Assembly (NCBI RefSeq): GCF_010499245.1
Contig: NZ_JAAGOW010000004.1
Span: forward strand, 682,001-746,000
Direction: 5' to 3'
Source: Variovorax sp. WS11
GTDB lineage: Bacteria; Pseudomonadota; Gammaproteobacteria; Burkholderiales; Burkholderiaceae_C
DNA: 64,000 nucleotides
Position numbers and translations under genes: made by a program. Below are positions 1-8,012 of the stretch, piece by piece; the first letter of the stretch is position 1; every line of letters starts with the position of its first letter. Below the pieces are notes generated by a model that saw nothing but the letters and a program-made list of their open reading frames with translations, made no database searches and was not told the origin of the DNA.

Positions 1-348
1 CTCACCAGTGCCAAACGCCTGCGAGCCAAACTGCAGGTGGTCAAGCTCGAACTCAGAAGGCGCATGCACCAACCCATCCCGGAGCAGGGCCAGTACCTGC
101 GGGCGGTGGTGACTGGGCATGCGCGCTACTTCGGCGTGCCGTGCAACGGCGCGCGGCTGAGGGCATTCCGCTTCCAGGTCGTCGGGTTGTGGCACCGCAC
201 GTTGTGCCGCCGCAGCCAGAGCCACGACCTGCCTTGGCGACGCATGTATCGCTTGATGGCGCACTGGCTGCCTGTTCCGACCATCTGCCACCCTTACCCG
301 AACCAGCGTCTGATCGTCACGACCCAAGGCAGGAGCCGTATGCGGTAG
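1..348 (+). CDS. Group II intron reverse transcriptase/maturase, C-terminal fragment
   Basis: The reading frame is open from the window edge and covers the last 115 residues of a group II intron-encoded protein. The stretch GHARYFGVPCN, followed by FRFQVVGLWHRTLCRRSQ and ending in TTQGRSRMR, is typical of the thumb/maturase X region and the conserved tail of bacterial LtrA-like proteins. The RT domain itself is upstream of the window. The TAG stop (346-348) lies inside the domain V hairpin, so the protein end and the catalytic RNA overlap. The protein would act on its own intron RNA in splicing and retrohoming. Confidence 0.85.
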   Translation, partial: LTSAKRLRAKLQVVKLELRRRMHQPIPEQGQYLRAVVTGHARYFGVPCNGARLRAFRFQVVGLWHRTLCRRSQSHDLPWRRMYRLMAHWLPVPTICHPYPNQRLIVTTQGRSRMR

Positions 349-365
349 CTCCGCACGTACGGATC
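333..365 (+). ncRNA. Group II intron domain V hairpin
   Basis: GAGCCGTATGCGG pairs with CCGCACGTACGGATC around a short TAGCT loop. The AGC triad near the 5' base of the stem is the conserved catalytic triad of domain V. This is the active-site helix of the ribozyme. One pair near the base is a mismatch (G opposite A) in the simple folding drawn by eye. Confidence 0.8.
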
Positions 366-405
366 TGCGGAGGGGGTGCTGGGTGACTGGCATTCCTACT
401 CCTAC

Positions 406-723
406 TATTGGTTTCCAGTGAAGCATTCCCGGACCGTTCGTTGCAGTTCGGGGCTCCAAGTTTGTGACAACCTCAAGGGTTATCACTTACCCGACAACAA
501 TCGACCAAACGATTGTTTGTTGGTAGTATAGATCAGCTCGTTTGCTTTGCAAAGGGAGCGCGAGACACGTTGCAAACCCGGACCTTGCTGACTGACTTCT
601 CAGCCAGCACCTACGGTATTGCTCGCATTGAGATCGATACTCCGCAAGGCACACGTATGTTTGGTAGGCGGAGTGAAGACACTCAGGCTCTCCTCCTTCT
701 CAGGTCTTCAAACCTCGATCACC
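406..723. other. Intergenic region between intron end and ligase gene
   Basis: No convincing gene is seen in this stretch. It contains the first copy of the ACCAAAC-N4-GTTTGGT dyad at 504-521, followed by TATAGA at 527-532, which could serve as a -10 element. If transcription starts there, the downstream ligase mRNA has a leader of roughly 190 bases with no obvious structure or peptide. Confidence 0.5.
504..521. promoter_or_regulatory. TetR-type operator copy 1 (ACCAAAC-N4-GTTTGGT family)
   Basis: Read on the minus strand, this is AACAAACAATCGTTTGGT, matching 16 of 18 positions of the dyad shared by six sites in the first 19.5 kb. It lies upstream of the acyl-CoA ligase gene and next to a possible -10 (TATAGA, 527-532). 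The likely ligand is the TetR protein encoded at 16145-16777, by inference. Confidence 0.65.
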
Positions 724-2313
724 ATGCTCAGCCTACCACCGAAGAATCGGGTACTCACAGACATCTTGAAGTCTGCGGTCAAGCGCTACGGAGAGCGCAC
801 CTTCTTGCAGTTCGGTGAGCGAAACATCACTTACACAGAGTTTGACTTGCTCTCGGGCGGATTCGCGAACGGGCTTTCCGCGGTGGGATTGAGAAAGGGG
901 GGCAAGCTTGCCATCATGACGCCGAACTGCGAGGAGTTCGTCGTTGCCTGGCTTGGCGCCGCCAAGATCGGCGTCCTGTATGTCCCGATCAACACAGAGT
1001 ACCGCGGATCGATCCTCGCTCATCAGCTGAAGACGGCAGACGTCACCCACATCCTGATCGATGCTCGATACCTCAATCGGGTGGAAGAGGTGATGAGCGA
1101 GGTACCCAAGCTTGTGAAGGTGATTGTCAGGGGTGATGGCCCGGTGCCTTCAATGCTCGGGGGACGGGCTGCCGTGCACACCTACGCCCACTTGGTCTCG
1201 ACGGAAGATCGAGCTCCTGAGACACCGATTTCCTATGTCGATCCGATCGCCATCGCGTTCACTTCAGGCACAACGGGACCCTCAAAAGGCGTACTGGCGA
1301 GCCATTGCCATGTCGTGACCTTCGCCCGTGACTGGATCCGCGCGGTCGGCTTCCCCGAGGGAGGAGCCATCTACTCGCCCTTGCCCCTGTTCCATGCGAT
1401 CGCCGCGTGGCTAGGCGTGGTGCCTGCCATGCTGAGCGGGGGCCGTATTGCGCTGGCTGATCGCTTCTCCGCTTCCTCCTATTGGGACGATGTACGGGGC
1501 TACAACGCCGATGTGGCACATGGCGTGTTCGCGATGGTCCCGATCCTCCTGAAGCAGCCCGAACGCCCAGACGACGGCAATCAACCAGCACGGGTTTTCT
1601 ACACGGGCCGTCGGGATGCAGCTTTCGAGCGGCGTTTCAACTGCAAGCCTGTGGAGGTCTACGGATCGACCGAAACCGGCATCGTCACAATGACGCCGGC
1701 TGGCGAGGAGCCGGCAGTAGGATCCAGCGGCAAACCGAACGCAGAGTCGTTCGAGGTGATGATCGCCAATGATGACGACGATGCGGTGCCGACAGGGGAG
1801 GTCGGCGAGATCCTGATCCGCCCGAGGCAGCCGTTTGCGATGTTCAGTGAATACTACGGAATGCCTGCAGCGACGGTCATCGCCTATCGCAACCAATGGT
1901 TTCACTCTGGTGATTTCGCCAGGATGGATGCTGACGGCAACATCTTTTTCGCCGACCGAAAGAAAGACGCGATTCGCCGTCGAGGCGAAAACATTTCCTC
2001 GTACGAGGTTGAGAACGCGGTGCTGCGGCACCCTGAGGTCTTCGAATGCGCGGCCGTGGCGGTCAAATCAGACGTCTCGGAGGACGAGGTGAAGATCGTT
2101 GTCGTGCGCCGCCCAGGAAGCGACCTGAGCTCTCAGATGCTCTGGGAGTTCTGCGACGCATCCATGCCGCGCTTCTGGATTCCCCGATTCATCGAGTTCC
2201 GAAACGAACTGCCGAGAACCGCGAACCACAAGGTCCAGAAGCACCTGCTGCGACCGAATGAAGCCGGGGCTGAGCTCTACGAGCGACCCGTGCCGACTGC
2301 GCGGAATGTTTGA
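724..2313 (+). CDS. Acyl-CoA synthetase (AMP-forming), CaiC-like
   Basis: This 529-residue ANL-superfamily ligase activates a carboxylic acid to its CoA thioester with ATP. The P-loop-like motif TSGTTGPSKG, the YGSTETG motif, the WFHSGD motif, the hinge region DRKKDAIRRRGENIS and the C-terminal catalytic lysine region (NHKVQK) are all present. It most resembles the crotonobetaine/carnitine-CoA ligase subgroup, although the substrate is unknown. The ATG at 724 was chosen because it begins the conserved part; an in-frame TTG at 619 would add 35 unconvincing residues. No strong Shine-Dalgarno is seen. It is a paralogue of the ligase at 16812-18425 and is probably controlled by the operator at 504. 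Confidence 0.88.
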   Translation: MLSLPPKNRVLTDILKSAVKRYGERTFLQFGERNITYTEFDLLSGGFANGLSAVGLRKGGKLAIMTPNCEEFVVAWLGAAKIGVLYVPINTEYRGSILAHQLKTADVTHILIDARYLNRVEEVMSEVPKLVKVIVRGDGPVPSMLGGRAAVHTYAHLVSTEDRAPETPISYVDPIAIAFTSGTTGPSKGVLASHCHVVTFARDWIRAVGFPEGGAIYSPLPLFHAIAAWLGVVPAMLSGGRIALADRFSASSYWDDVRGYNADVAHGVFAMVPILLKQPERPDDGNQPARVFYTGRRDAAFERRFNCKPVEVYGSTETGIVTMTPAGEEPAVGSSGKPNAESFEVMIANDDDDAVPTGEVGEILIRPRQPFAMFSEYYGMPAATVIAYRNQWFHSGDFARMDADGNIFFADRKKDAIRRRGENISSYEVENAVLRHPEVFECAAVAVKSDVSEDEVKIVVVRRPGSDLSSQMLWEFCDASMPRFWIPRFIEFRNELPRTANHKVQKHLLRPNEAGAELYERPVPTARNV

Positions 2314-2428
2314 ACCTCGCCATCATGCTGCCGGACGATGATCGTTGTGGCGGCGGGAGGCGCTAGGGCGGGTGAGGTTCGCTGGTCTTTCAAGGAGGTC
2401 GCCTCGTGCGAGGCCGAGAAGATCGTGC

Positions 2429-3685
2429 TCAGATCACGCCGGCGTCTCGCATTGCGGCGATCGCCTGGTCACTAAAGCCGGCGTCGGAAAGCAGCGAGTC
2501 AGTCTCGCGGCCCAACGGAGGACAAGGCTCCACGCAGCCCAGCGCGACGCTGTCGAACCTGATGGGGCAAGCGATGTGCTTCAACTCGCCTTCGACGGGG
2601 TCCTGAATCGTGAGGACGGAGCCCCGGGCCCGAGCCTGGGGGCCGTCAAGTGCTTCCTTCACGCTCAGCACCGGCGTCACGCAGGCTTCGCTTGTCGAGA
2701 AGATTTCCATCCATTCGGCCAGAGTTTTCGTCTTGAAGGCATTGGCCAGCAAGTGGCGCAACTCCTGCTCTTGCGGCCCTTCGACCCATTGCCTGTCAAC
2801 CCAATGGTCCAGCGAGAGCACGTCGCAAAGGGTCTTCCAGAACTTCGGCTCGTACGCGCCTACGACGAGATGGCGGCCATCCCCGGTTTCGTAGACCGAA
2901 TAGAAAGGTTTGTCGAACGGCTCGTCGAAGGGCGAGCCCTCTTGCGGCAGCGCTGCCACGTTCCACTTCGACGTCATGAAGCTTGCCCATGACAACAGGC
3001 CGTCGGCGACCGAGACGTCGACTGTGCGACCCTTGCCCGTGCGCTCCCTCTCGATCAGTGCGGCCAGGATGCCGGCAATCGCCATCAACGCCCCGCCGCC
3101 AAGGTCCGCCACTGGGAGCGCGGTCGCGTGCGGGGCGTTCGTCGAGCCATTGACATAGTGAAGGATGCCGGTCATCCCCTGGTAGTTGAGGTCGTGAGCG
3201 GCAACAAGGGCGTCAGGCCCATCCTGTCCGAATCCAGACATGGCGCAGTACACAAGCGTGGGATAGATGGCGTGGAGCGAATCGCTGTCAAGCCCCAGCC
3301 GCTTCATCACGCCGGGTCGAAAGCCATCGAATACGACATCGGCGCTCTTGCATAAGGCAATGAACGCGTCGCGGCCTTCGGGTCTCTTCAGGTCCAGCGT
3401 GATGCTCTTCTTGCCACGGTTCAGCGCCAGGAACTGGTATCCATGGCGCTTGACCTTCGGCTCCATCCAGCGCCAGTAGTCCCCAACGCCGGGCTGCTCG
3501 ACCTTGATGACCTCCGCGCCCATGTCCGCAAGCATCTGCGTGCAGTAGGCCCCAGGCAGCAAGCGCGTGAGGTCCAGTATGCGGAACCCCGCAAGAGGTT
3601 GGGGTTTGTTCGCCGCCGCGCCACCCGCAGCGAGCGTCGGCGCAGCAACCTGCTTGCGGGAGTGGTCTTCAAGGGTCATTTCCAT
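2429..3685 (-). CDS. Family III CoA-transferase (CaiB/BaiF-like)
   Basis: This is a 418-residue formyl-CoA transferase/CaiB family protein that moves CoA between an acyl-CoA donor and a free acid. The N-terminal LLPGAYCTQMLADMGAEVIK segment, the NRGKKSITLDLK motif and a candidate nucleophile Asp in AHDLNYQG fit the family. A GAGAGG Shine-Dalgarno precedes the ATG. The gene is divergent from the acyl-CoA dehydrogenase at 3825, and two copies of the shared operator lie between them. It probably activates the pathway acid or recycles CoA from a downstream intermediate, alongside the ligases. The substrate is not determinable. Confidence 0.88.
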   Translation of the reverse strand: MEMTLEDHSRKQVAAPTLAAGGAAANKPQPLAGFRILDLTRLLPGAYCTQMLADMGAEVIKVEQPGVGDYWRWMEPKVKRHGYQFLALNRGKKSITLDLKRPEGRDAFIALCKSADVVFDGFRPGVMKRLGLDSDSLHAIYPTLVYCAMSGFGQDGPDALVAAHDLNYQGMTGILHYVNGSTNAPHATALPVADLGGGALMAIAGILAALIERERTGKGRTVDVSVADGLLSWASFMTSKWNVAALPQEGSPFDEPFDKPFYSVYETGDGRHLVVGAYEPKFWKTLCDVLSLDHWVDRQWVEGPQEQELRHLLANAFKTKTLAEWMEIFSTSEACVTPVLSVKEALDGPQARARGSVLTIQDPVEGELKHIACPIRFDSVALGCVEPCPPLGRETDSLLSDAGFSDQAIAAMRDAGVI

Positions 3686-3717
3686 CGGGCGCCTCTCGTT
3701 GAGGCGAGCAAGATAAC

Positions 3718-3735
3718 ACCAATCGCTTGTTTGGT
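3718..3735. promoter_or_regulatory. TetR-type operator copy 2
   Basis: On the minus strand this reads ACCAAACAAGCGATTGGT, one mismatch from the palindromic arms ACCAAAC/GTTTGGT. It sits about 33 bases upstream of the CoA-transferase start and probably controls that leftward unit. Confidence 0.7.
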
Positions 3736-3752
3736 AAAGCTATATGGACGGC

Positions 3753-3780
3753 TTGCAAAAAGTCCGAGGTGTCCTATACT
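3753..3780 (+). promoter_or_regulatory. Sigma70-like promoter of the acyl-CoA dehydrogenase operon
   Basis: TTGCAA (3753-3758) and TATACT (3775-3780) are separated by 16 bases. The operator at 3784-3801 starts just after the -10 and would cover the transcription start, which is the expected geometry for a repressor. Confidence 0.6.
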
Positions 3781-3783
3781 TCC

Positions 3784-3801
3784 AGCAAACAAGCGTTTGG
3801 T
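3784..3801. promoter_or_regulatory. TetR-type operator copy 3
   Basis: The sequence AGCAAACAAGCGTTTGGT matches the shared dyad with one change in the left arm. It lies directly downstream of a TTGCAA/TATACT promoter and 23 bases before the acyl-CoA dehydrogenase start codon. Confidence 0.72.
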
Positions 3802-3824
3802 AGTTCTTAACATCGGAGTAAGCA

Positions 3825-4973
3825 ATGGACTTTGAGCTGTCATCGGAGCAAGTCGAACTGCAACGAATGGTCCGGGACTTTGCGCAGCGCGAAGTGGCAG
3901 TGGCCCAGGAGCAGATGGATCGCGATCACGAGTTCCCCTATGACGTTTGGAAGAAATGGAGCGATCTGGGGATGGCGGGAATTCTCATTCCGCCCGAGTA
4001 CGGAGGAAGCGGACTGGATTCACTGACGTACATCCTTGCAATGGAGGAAATGGGTGCCGTGAGCCAGACGTTCGCGCTGATCTGGCAGGTGCACGTCATG
4101 GTGGCGAACATGTACGTCCACCTCGGCACGCAGGCTCAAAAGGAAAAGTGGCTACCGAATTTTGCCAGCGGCGCGAAGCTGGGAGCGTTTGCCCTGACTG
4201 AGCCTGGTGCTGGATCTGACGCTGCGGGCCTGCGGACAAAGGCGGTGCGCGATGCCAAGGGCGAGTGGATCATCAATGGCAACAAGATCTTCATCAGCAA
4301 TGCCGGTACGAAGATCAGCGACGGGACCGTGCTGATGGCGGCAACGGGCGAACAGGACGGTCGCAGGAAGTCGATTTCCTGCTTCATCATTCCCATGGGT
4401 ACGCCGGGCTACACGCTGGGTCAATCCTTCGACAAGATGGCATGGCATGGCATGGATAACCGCGAACTCGTTCTCGAGGATTGTCGCGTCCCATCGGATA
4501 GCCTGCTCGGCAAGGAGGGGGCTGGGCTGCGGCAGGCGCTTGCCGGTCTCAATCTTGGGCGAATCGTCTTCGGTACGCTGGGTGGTGCATTGACCCGGGC
4601 GTGCCTGGAAGAGGCGCTGAACTACGCCAAGGAGCGCAAGCAGTTTGGCAGAGCCCTCAGCGAGTTCCAGTTGACTCAGGCGAAGCTTGCAGACATGGCC
4701 ACGCACGCTGAAGGAATTCGAAGATTCGCGCACTACGCGGCGTGGCTCCATGCCCAGGGTCAGGACTGTCATACCGAAGCGGCGATGGTGAAGCTCATGG
4801 GAACGCGCCTTGCAGTGCAAGCGGCGACCGACGCGTACCAGATCCATGGTGGCTATGGCTTCATGCGCGAATACCGTGTGAACCGTCTCTACCGAGAAGC
4901 GCAGATTCTCGAGATCGGTGAGGGAACCACCGAGATTCAGCAGTTGCTCATCGCTCGATCGCTTGGATGCTAG
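3825..4973 (+). CDS. Acyl-CoA dehydrogenase
   Basis: This 382-residue flavoenzyme of usual family length introduces an alpha-beta double bond into an acyl-CoA. FALTEPGAGSDAAG and the C-terminal GEGTTEIQQLLIAR are classic ACAD signatures, and the Glu of GEGT (about residue 366) aligns with the catalytic base of MCAD. A GGAG Shine-Dalgarno precedes the ATG. It is the first gene of a rightward operon that continues with the E1 subunits, crotonase and lipoyl protein. The electron acceptor should be ETF, but the local etf genes are broken, so a chromosomal ETF elsewhere must serve it. Confidence 0.93.
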   Translation: MDFELSSEQVELQRMVRDFAQREVAVAQEQMDRDHEFPYDVWKKWSDLGMAGILIPPEYGGSGLDSLTYILAMEEMGAVSQTFALIWQVHVMVANMYVHLGTQAQKEKWLPNFASGAKLGAFALTEPGAGSDAAGLRTKAVRDAKGEWIINGNKIFISNAGTKISDGTVLMAATGEQDGRRKSISCFIIPMGTPGYTLGQSFDKMAWHGMDNRELVLEDCRVPSDSLLGKEGAGLRQALAGLNLGRIVFGTLGGALTRACLEEALNYAKERKQFGRALSEFQLTQAKLADMATHAEGIRRFAHYAAWLHAQGQDCHTEAAMVKLMGTRLAVQAATDAYQIHGGYGFMREYRVNRLYREAQILEIGEGTTEIQQLLIARSLGC

Positions 4974-4988
4974 GGCGGGAGGATTGAC

Positions 4989-5948
4989 ATGATCACCAGA
5001 GAACTTGCCGAGAAGCTGTACCGGACGATGTGTGAGATCCGGGAGTTCGAGCTTGCCGCCTCCCATCACTACAAGGAAGGCGATCTGCCGGGATTTATCC
5101 ATCTGTCGCTTGGCCAGGAGGCGTGCGCCGCGGGCGCGTGCGCGACACTGACCGATGCGGACTACATCGCCAGCAACCACCGAGGCCATGGTCACTGCCT
5201 GGCCAAAGGAGCGAGTCCGAGACACATGATGGCTGAGCTCTTCGCAAAGAAAGAGGGTTATGGCAAAGGACGCGGCGGATCCATGCACATAGCGGACGTC
5301 TCCAAAGGCGTGTTGGGCGCCAACGGCATTGTGGGCCAGTCCATGGGACTGGGACTTGGAGCGGCCCTGTCGCTGCAGGTGCGCAAGAAGAGCGACTGCG
5401 TCATCGCATTCTTCGGCGAGGGGGCTTCTTCGACCGGAATTGCGCACGAAGCCATGAACATGGCGGCCATATGGAAGCTGCCGATCATCTTCTTTTGCGA
5501 GTCGAACAGGTACGCCGAACTATCGCCGTATTCGGCTCATGTGTCACTGGAGACGATCGCTCCGCGTGCGGCCTCCTACGGGTTTCCCGGCGTCACGATC
5601 AACGGAGAGGATGTGTTTGAAGTTCACGATGCGGTGCATCGCGCCGCCGAGCGCGCGCGCAGCGGCATGGGCCCGACGCTTATCGAAGCCAAGGCAAGCC
5701 GATGGCATGGGCACTACGAAGGAGACCCCCAGGTCTACAAGACGAAGGAAGAGCGCGACAACCCGTCGACCTTTGATCCCATCGCCTTCTTCGAGACGCG
5801 ACTGGCCGGAGTCGTCGGCCTGAACGCGAAGGAACTGGAGCGAATTCGCGATCGTGCGAAGGCAACCATCGTGGACGCGGTGCAGTGGGCATCCACGCTG
5901 AGCGAGCCTTCCTCGGAAGCGATCTACGAAGACGTCTACGAAAGCTGA
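4989..5948 (+). CDS. Thiamine-diphosphate 2-oxoacid/acetoin dehydrogenase-type E1 alpha subunit
   Basis: This 319-residue protein is an AcoA/PdhA-like E1 alpha chain. The thiamine-diphosphate and Mg motif runs from FFGEGASSTG to ESNRYAE; the usual GDG is GEG here. The phosphorylation-loop type sequence YGKGRGGSMHIAD is also present. It should form an alpha2beta2 enzyme with the next gene, decarboxylating a 2-oxoacid or cleaving an acyloin and passing the product to a lipoyl group. A GGGAGGA Shine-Dalgarno precedes the start, and the gap after the dehydrogenase gene is short. No E2 acyltransferase or E3 gene is in the window. Confidence 0.9.
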   Translation: MITRELAEKLYRTMCEIREFELAASHHYKEGDLPGFIHLSLGQEACAAGACATLTDADYIASNHRGHGHCLAKGASPRHMMAELFAKKEGYGKGRGGSMHIADVSKGVLGANGIVGQSMGLGLGAALSLQVRKKSDCVIAFFGEGASSTGIAHEAMNMAAIWKLPIIFFCESNRYAELSPYSAHVSLETIAPRAASYGFPGVTINGEDVFEVHDAVHRAAERARSGMGPTLIEAKASRWHGHYEGDPQVYKTKEERDNPSTFDPIAFFETRLAGVVGLNAKELERIRDRAKATIVDAVQWASTLSEPSSEAIYEDVYES

Positions 5949-5952
5949 GAAC

Positions 5953-6936
5953 ATGGCACGCACCAAGTACTACCAGGCGCTCACTCGCGCCTTGAGAGAA
6001 GAGATGCGCCGTGACGAGAACGTGATGCTCATGGGCATCGACGTGGGTGAGAGTGGCGGCATCTTCGCGCAAACGCGAGGGCTCTACAAGGAATTCGGGC
6101 CCGGCAGAGTACGCGACACCCCGATCTCCGAGAACGGCTTTGTCTCTGCAGCGGTGGGCGCTGCGATGACCGGCTTGCGACCCATCGTCGAGATCGGATT
6201 TGAAGACTTCCTCACCTGCTGTGCGGAGCCGCTCGTCAACCAGGCCGCAAAGCTGCGATACATGCTGGGCGGGCAGGTCAGCGTGCCCCTTTTCCTGTAC
6301 ACGTTCGGAGGAGGTGGCGTCAACGCCGGCCCGCAGCACTCGCAGAACCTGGCAGCCTGGTTCGCGCACATCCCTGGCCTCAAGGTTGTCACACCGTCGA
6401 CCCCCGCAGACGTACTGGGCTTGGTCAAGAGCGGTATCCGCGACAACAACCCAGTGCTGTGCTTGCTGAGCAAGAAGCTCATTGGAACCTCGGGTGACGT
6501 GGCGGGCGAAGGCGAGGAGTTCCTGCTGCCGATCGGAACGGCGGAGATCAAGCGGCCCGGTCGCGATGTCACGATCGTCGCAAACAGCCAAATGGTTCTG
6601 CAGGCGCTGGAGGCCGCGGCTATTCTTGCCGATGCGGGCATCGAAGCGGAGATCCTGGACCCGCGGTCGATCAGCCCGCTGGATGTCGACGCGATCGTGA
6701 ACTCCGTCCGGCGCACCGGCCGCCTGCTCGTGGTCCACGAAGGGTACGGCGCCTTCGGCATAGGCGCCGAGATCCTTGCTGTGGTGGCGGAAAAAGCTCA
6801 CTCGGCCTTGAAAGTCGCACCCGCGCGCCTGACGGGTCCGTTCGCTCCGAGCCCTTTCACACCGGCGCTCGAGAAGCAGTACATCCCAAGCGCAGCCGCA
6901 ATCGTCAAGGCGACGTCGCAGTTGGTGGCCCGATGA
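5953..6936 (+). CDS. Thiamine-diphosphate E1 beta subunit (transketolase-like)
   Basis: This 327-residue AcoB/PdhB-like chain starts four bases after the alpha subunit ends. The DTPISENGFVSAAVGAAMTG and GLRPIVEIGFEDFL segments, the Gln-rich GGGGVNAGPQHSQ loop, and a C-terminal transketolase domain with LDPRSISPLDVDAI are family hallmarks. It contributes the second half of the thiamine-diphosphate site. Its last four bases overlap the crotonase start (ATGA), which indicates translational coupling. Confidence 0.9.
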   Translation: MARTKYYQALTRALREEMRRDENVMLMGIDVGESGGIFAQTRGLYKEFGPGRVRDTPISENGFVSAAVGAAMTGLRPIVEIGFEDFLTCCAEPLVNQAAKLRYMLGGQVSVPLFLYTFGGGGVNAGPQHSQNLAAWFAHIPGLKVVTPSTPADVLGLVKSGIRDNNPVLCLLSKKLIGTSGDVAGEGEEFLLPIGTAEIKRPGRDVTIVANSQMVLQALEAAAILADAGIEAEILDPRSISPLDVDAIVNSVRRTGRLLVVHEGYGAFGIGAEILAVVAEKAHSALKVAPARLTGPFAPSPFTPALEKQYIPSAAAIVKATSQLVAR

Positions 6937-7724
6937 GCGAGGATGCATTCTCCACCATCTCGGTCGAGACAGTTCGGTCGTCCAGATGGATTGTGCTGAA
7001 CCGACCGCGGGTTCACAACGCGATGAACAGCGTTTGTATCCGTGAGTGTCGCACGGCCGTTGCTGACGCAAGCGAAGATTCTTCCATTCGGTCGATTGTC
7101 TTTGCGGGGGCCGGCGAGCGCGCCTTCACTGCCGGTGCCGATATTTCCGAGCTGAAGGACATGACTTCGGAACGTGTCCTTCGCTACAACAGGCAGTGGC
7201 TCAACCTCTTTCGCGACATCGAGCTTTGTCGCAAGCCCGTGATAGCTGCAGTGAAGGGGTGGGCCACCGGGGGCGGTACGGAACTGTCCTTGGCCTGCGA
7301 TTTTGTTGTCTGCGCCGATGACGCGCGATTCGGTCTTTCGGAGATCAACATCGGCGTCATCCCGGGTGCTGGCGCGGCCATACGTTTGACGCGATGGCTG
7401 GGCCGCCTGAAGGCAAAGGAGATCCTGATGCTTGGACGACATATATCCGGCACCGAGGCAGTATCGCTGCAGCTGGCCAATCAGTGCGTCGGCAGGTCAG
7501 ACCTGTTGTCGACCGCCCAGGCGCTCGCGGACGAGCTGGGAGCCAAGGCGCCGCTCGCCCTGGCAGCTGCAAAGGCCAGCGTCAACGTGGGGTCCGATCC
7601 GGGCTTCGATGCAGGCTTGGAGTACGAGCTGCAGGAGTTCGCGCGCCTCTTCTACACGCAAGACCAGAAGGAAGGCATGCGGGCCTTCCTTGAAAAGCGA
7701 ACTGCAATTTATCAAGGCAAATAG
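6933..7724 (+). CDS. Enoyl-CoA hydratase/isomerase (crotonase family)
   Basis: The protein has 263 residues and the full crotonase fold signature. FTAGADISEL forms the oxyanion-hole region. GGGTELSLACDF and SEINIGVIPGAGA carry both glutamates that act in classical enoyl-CoA hydratase. It follows the E1 beta gene with a 4-base overlap, so it belongs to the same operon as the acyl-CoA dehydrogenase whose product it could hydrate. A hydrolytic C-C cleavage activity, known for some crotonases, cannot be excluded. Confidence 0.9.
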   Translation: MSEDAFSTISVETVRSSRWIVLNRPRVHNAMNSVCIRECRTAVADASEDSSIRSIVFAGAGERAFTAGADISELKDMTSERVLRYNRQWLNLFRDIELCRKPVIAAVKGWATGGGTELSLACDFVVCADDARFGLSEINIGVIPGAGAAIRLTRWLGRLKAKEILMLGRHISGTEAVSLQLANQCVGRSDLLSTAQALADELGAKAPLALAAAKASVNVGSDPGFDAGLEYELQEFARLFYTQDQKEGMRAFLEKRTAIYQGK

Positions 7725-7732
7725 GCATTACC

Positions 7733-7969
7733 ATGAAAGTGACCGTTAAAGTTCCCAAGCTCGGCCTCACAACCGAAAATGTCGTTCTGTCGGAATTCGT
7801 GAAGGCCGTAGGCGATGAGATCGTGAAAGGGGAGACCATCGCGACGCTTGAGGCAGACAAGGCCTCTGTCGATGTGGAGGCGCCAATGGGCGGCAGGCTC
7901 ATCGAGCTGCTGGCAGAGCCTGGCGCCGAACTTGCGATCGGCAACCCACTGGCAATCATCGAGACCTGA
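7733..7969 (+). CDS. Stand-alone lipoyl (biotinyl/lipoyl-attachment) domain protein
   Basis: This is a 78-residue single-domain protein. LEADKASV carries the lipoylation lysine at residue 43, and the acidic residues around DKA favour lipoate over biotin (biotin domains have MKM). In normal 2-oxoacid dehydrogenases this domain is the N-terminus of E2, which continues into a subunit-binding and catalytic acyltransferase domain. Here the gene stops right after the domain. It is eight bases downstream of the crotonase gene, in the same operon as the E1 subunits. It may act as a free swinging-arm carrier, modified by the LipA encoded at 18479-19447. Confidence 0.85.
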   Translation: MKVTVKVPKLGLTTENVVLSEFVKAVGDEIVKGETIATLEADKASVDVEAPMGGRLIELLAEPGAELAIGNPLAIIET

Positions 7970-8012
7970 CGCTGAGGGGCGCTTGGCGTTATGGCATTGT
8001 TCCGAGACCGCC

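Larger units (their letters stand above)
1..405 (+). mobile_element. Group II intron, 3' end (truncated by window edge)
   Basis: The segment holds the C-terminal part of an intron-encoded maturase followed directly by RNA domains V and VI. Domain VI can be drawn from GGAG at 369-372 to CTCC at 399-402, with a bulged A near 398 as the probable branch point. The intron 3' end would then fall at about 405, ending in the usual AY dinucleotide. The 5' part of the intron lies outside the window, so its completeness and class cannot be judged. Confidence 0.8.

Noticed and set aside
4436..4458. Tandem ATGGC repeat in the acyl-CoA dehydrogenase gene
   Set aside because: It encodes the ordinary family segment KMAWHGM and is only a short in-frame coincidence.
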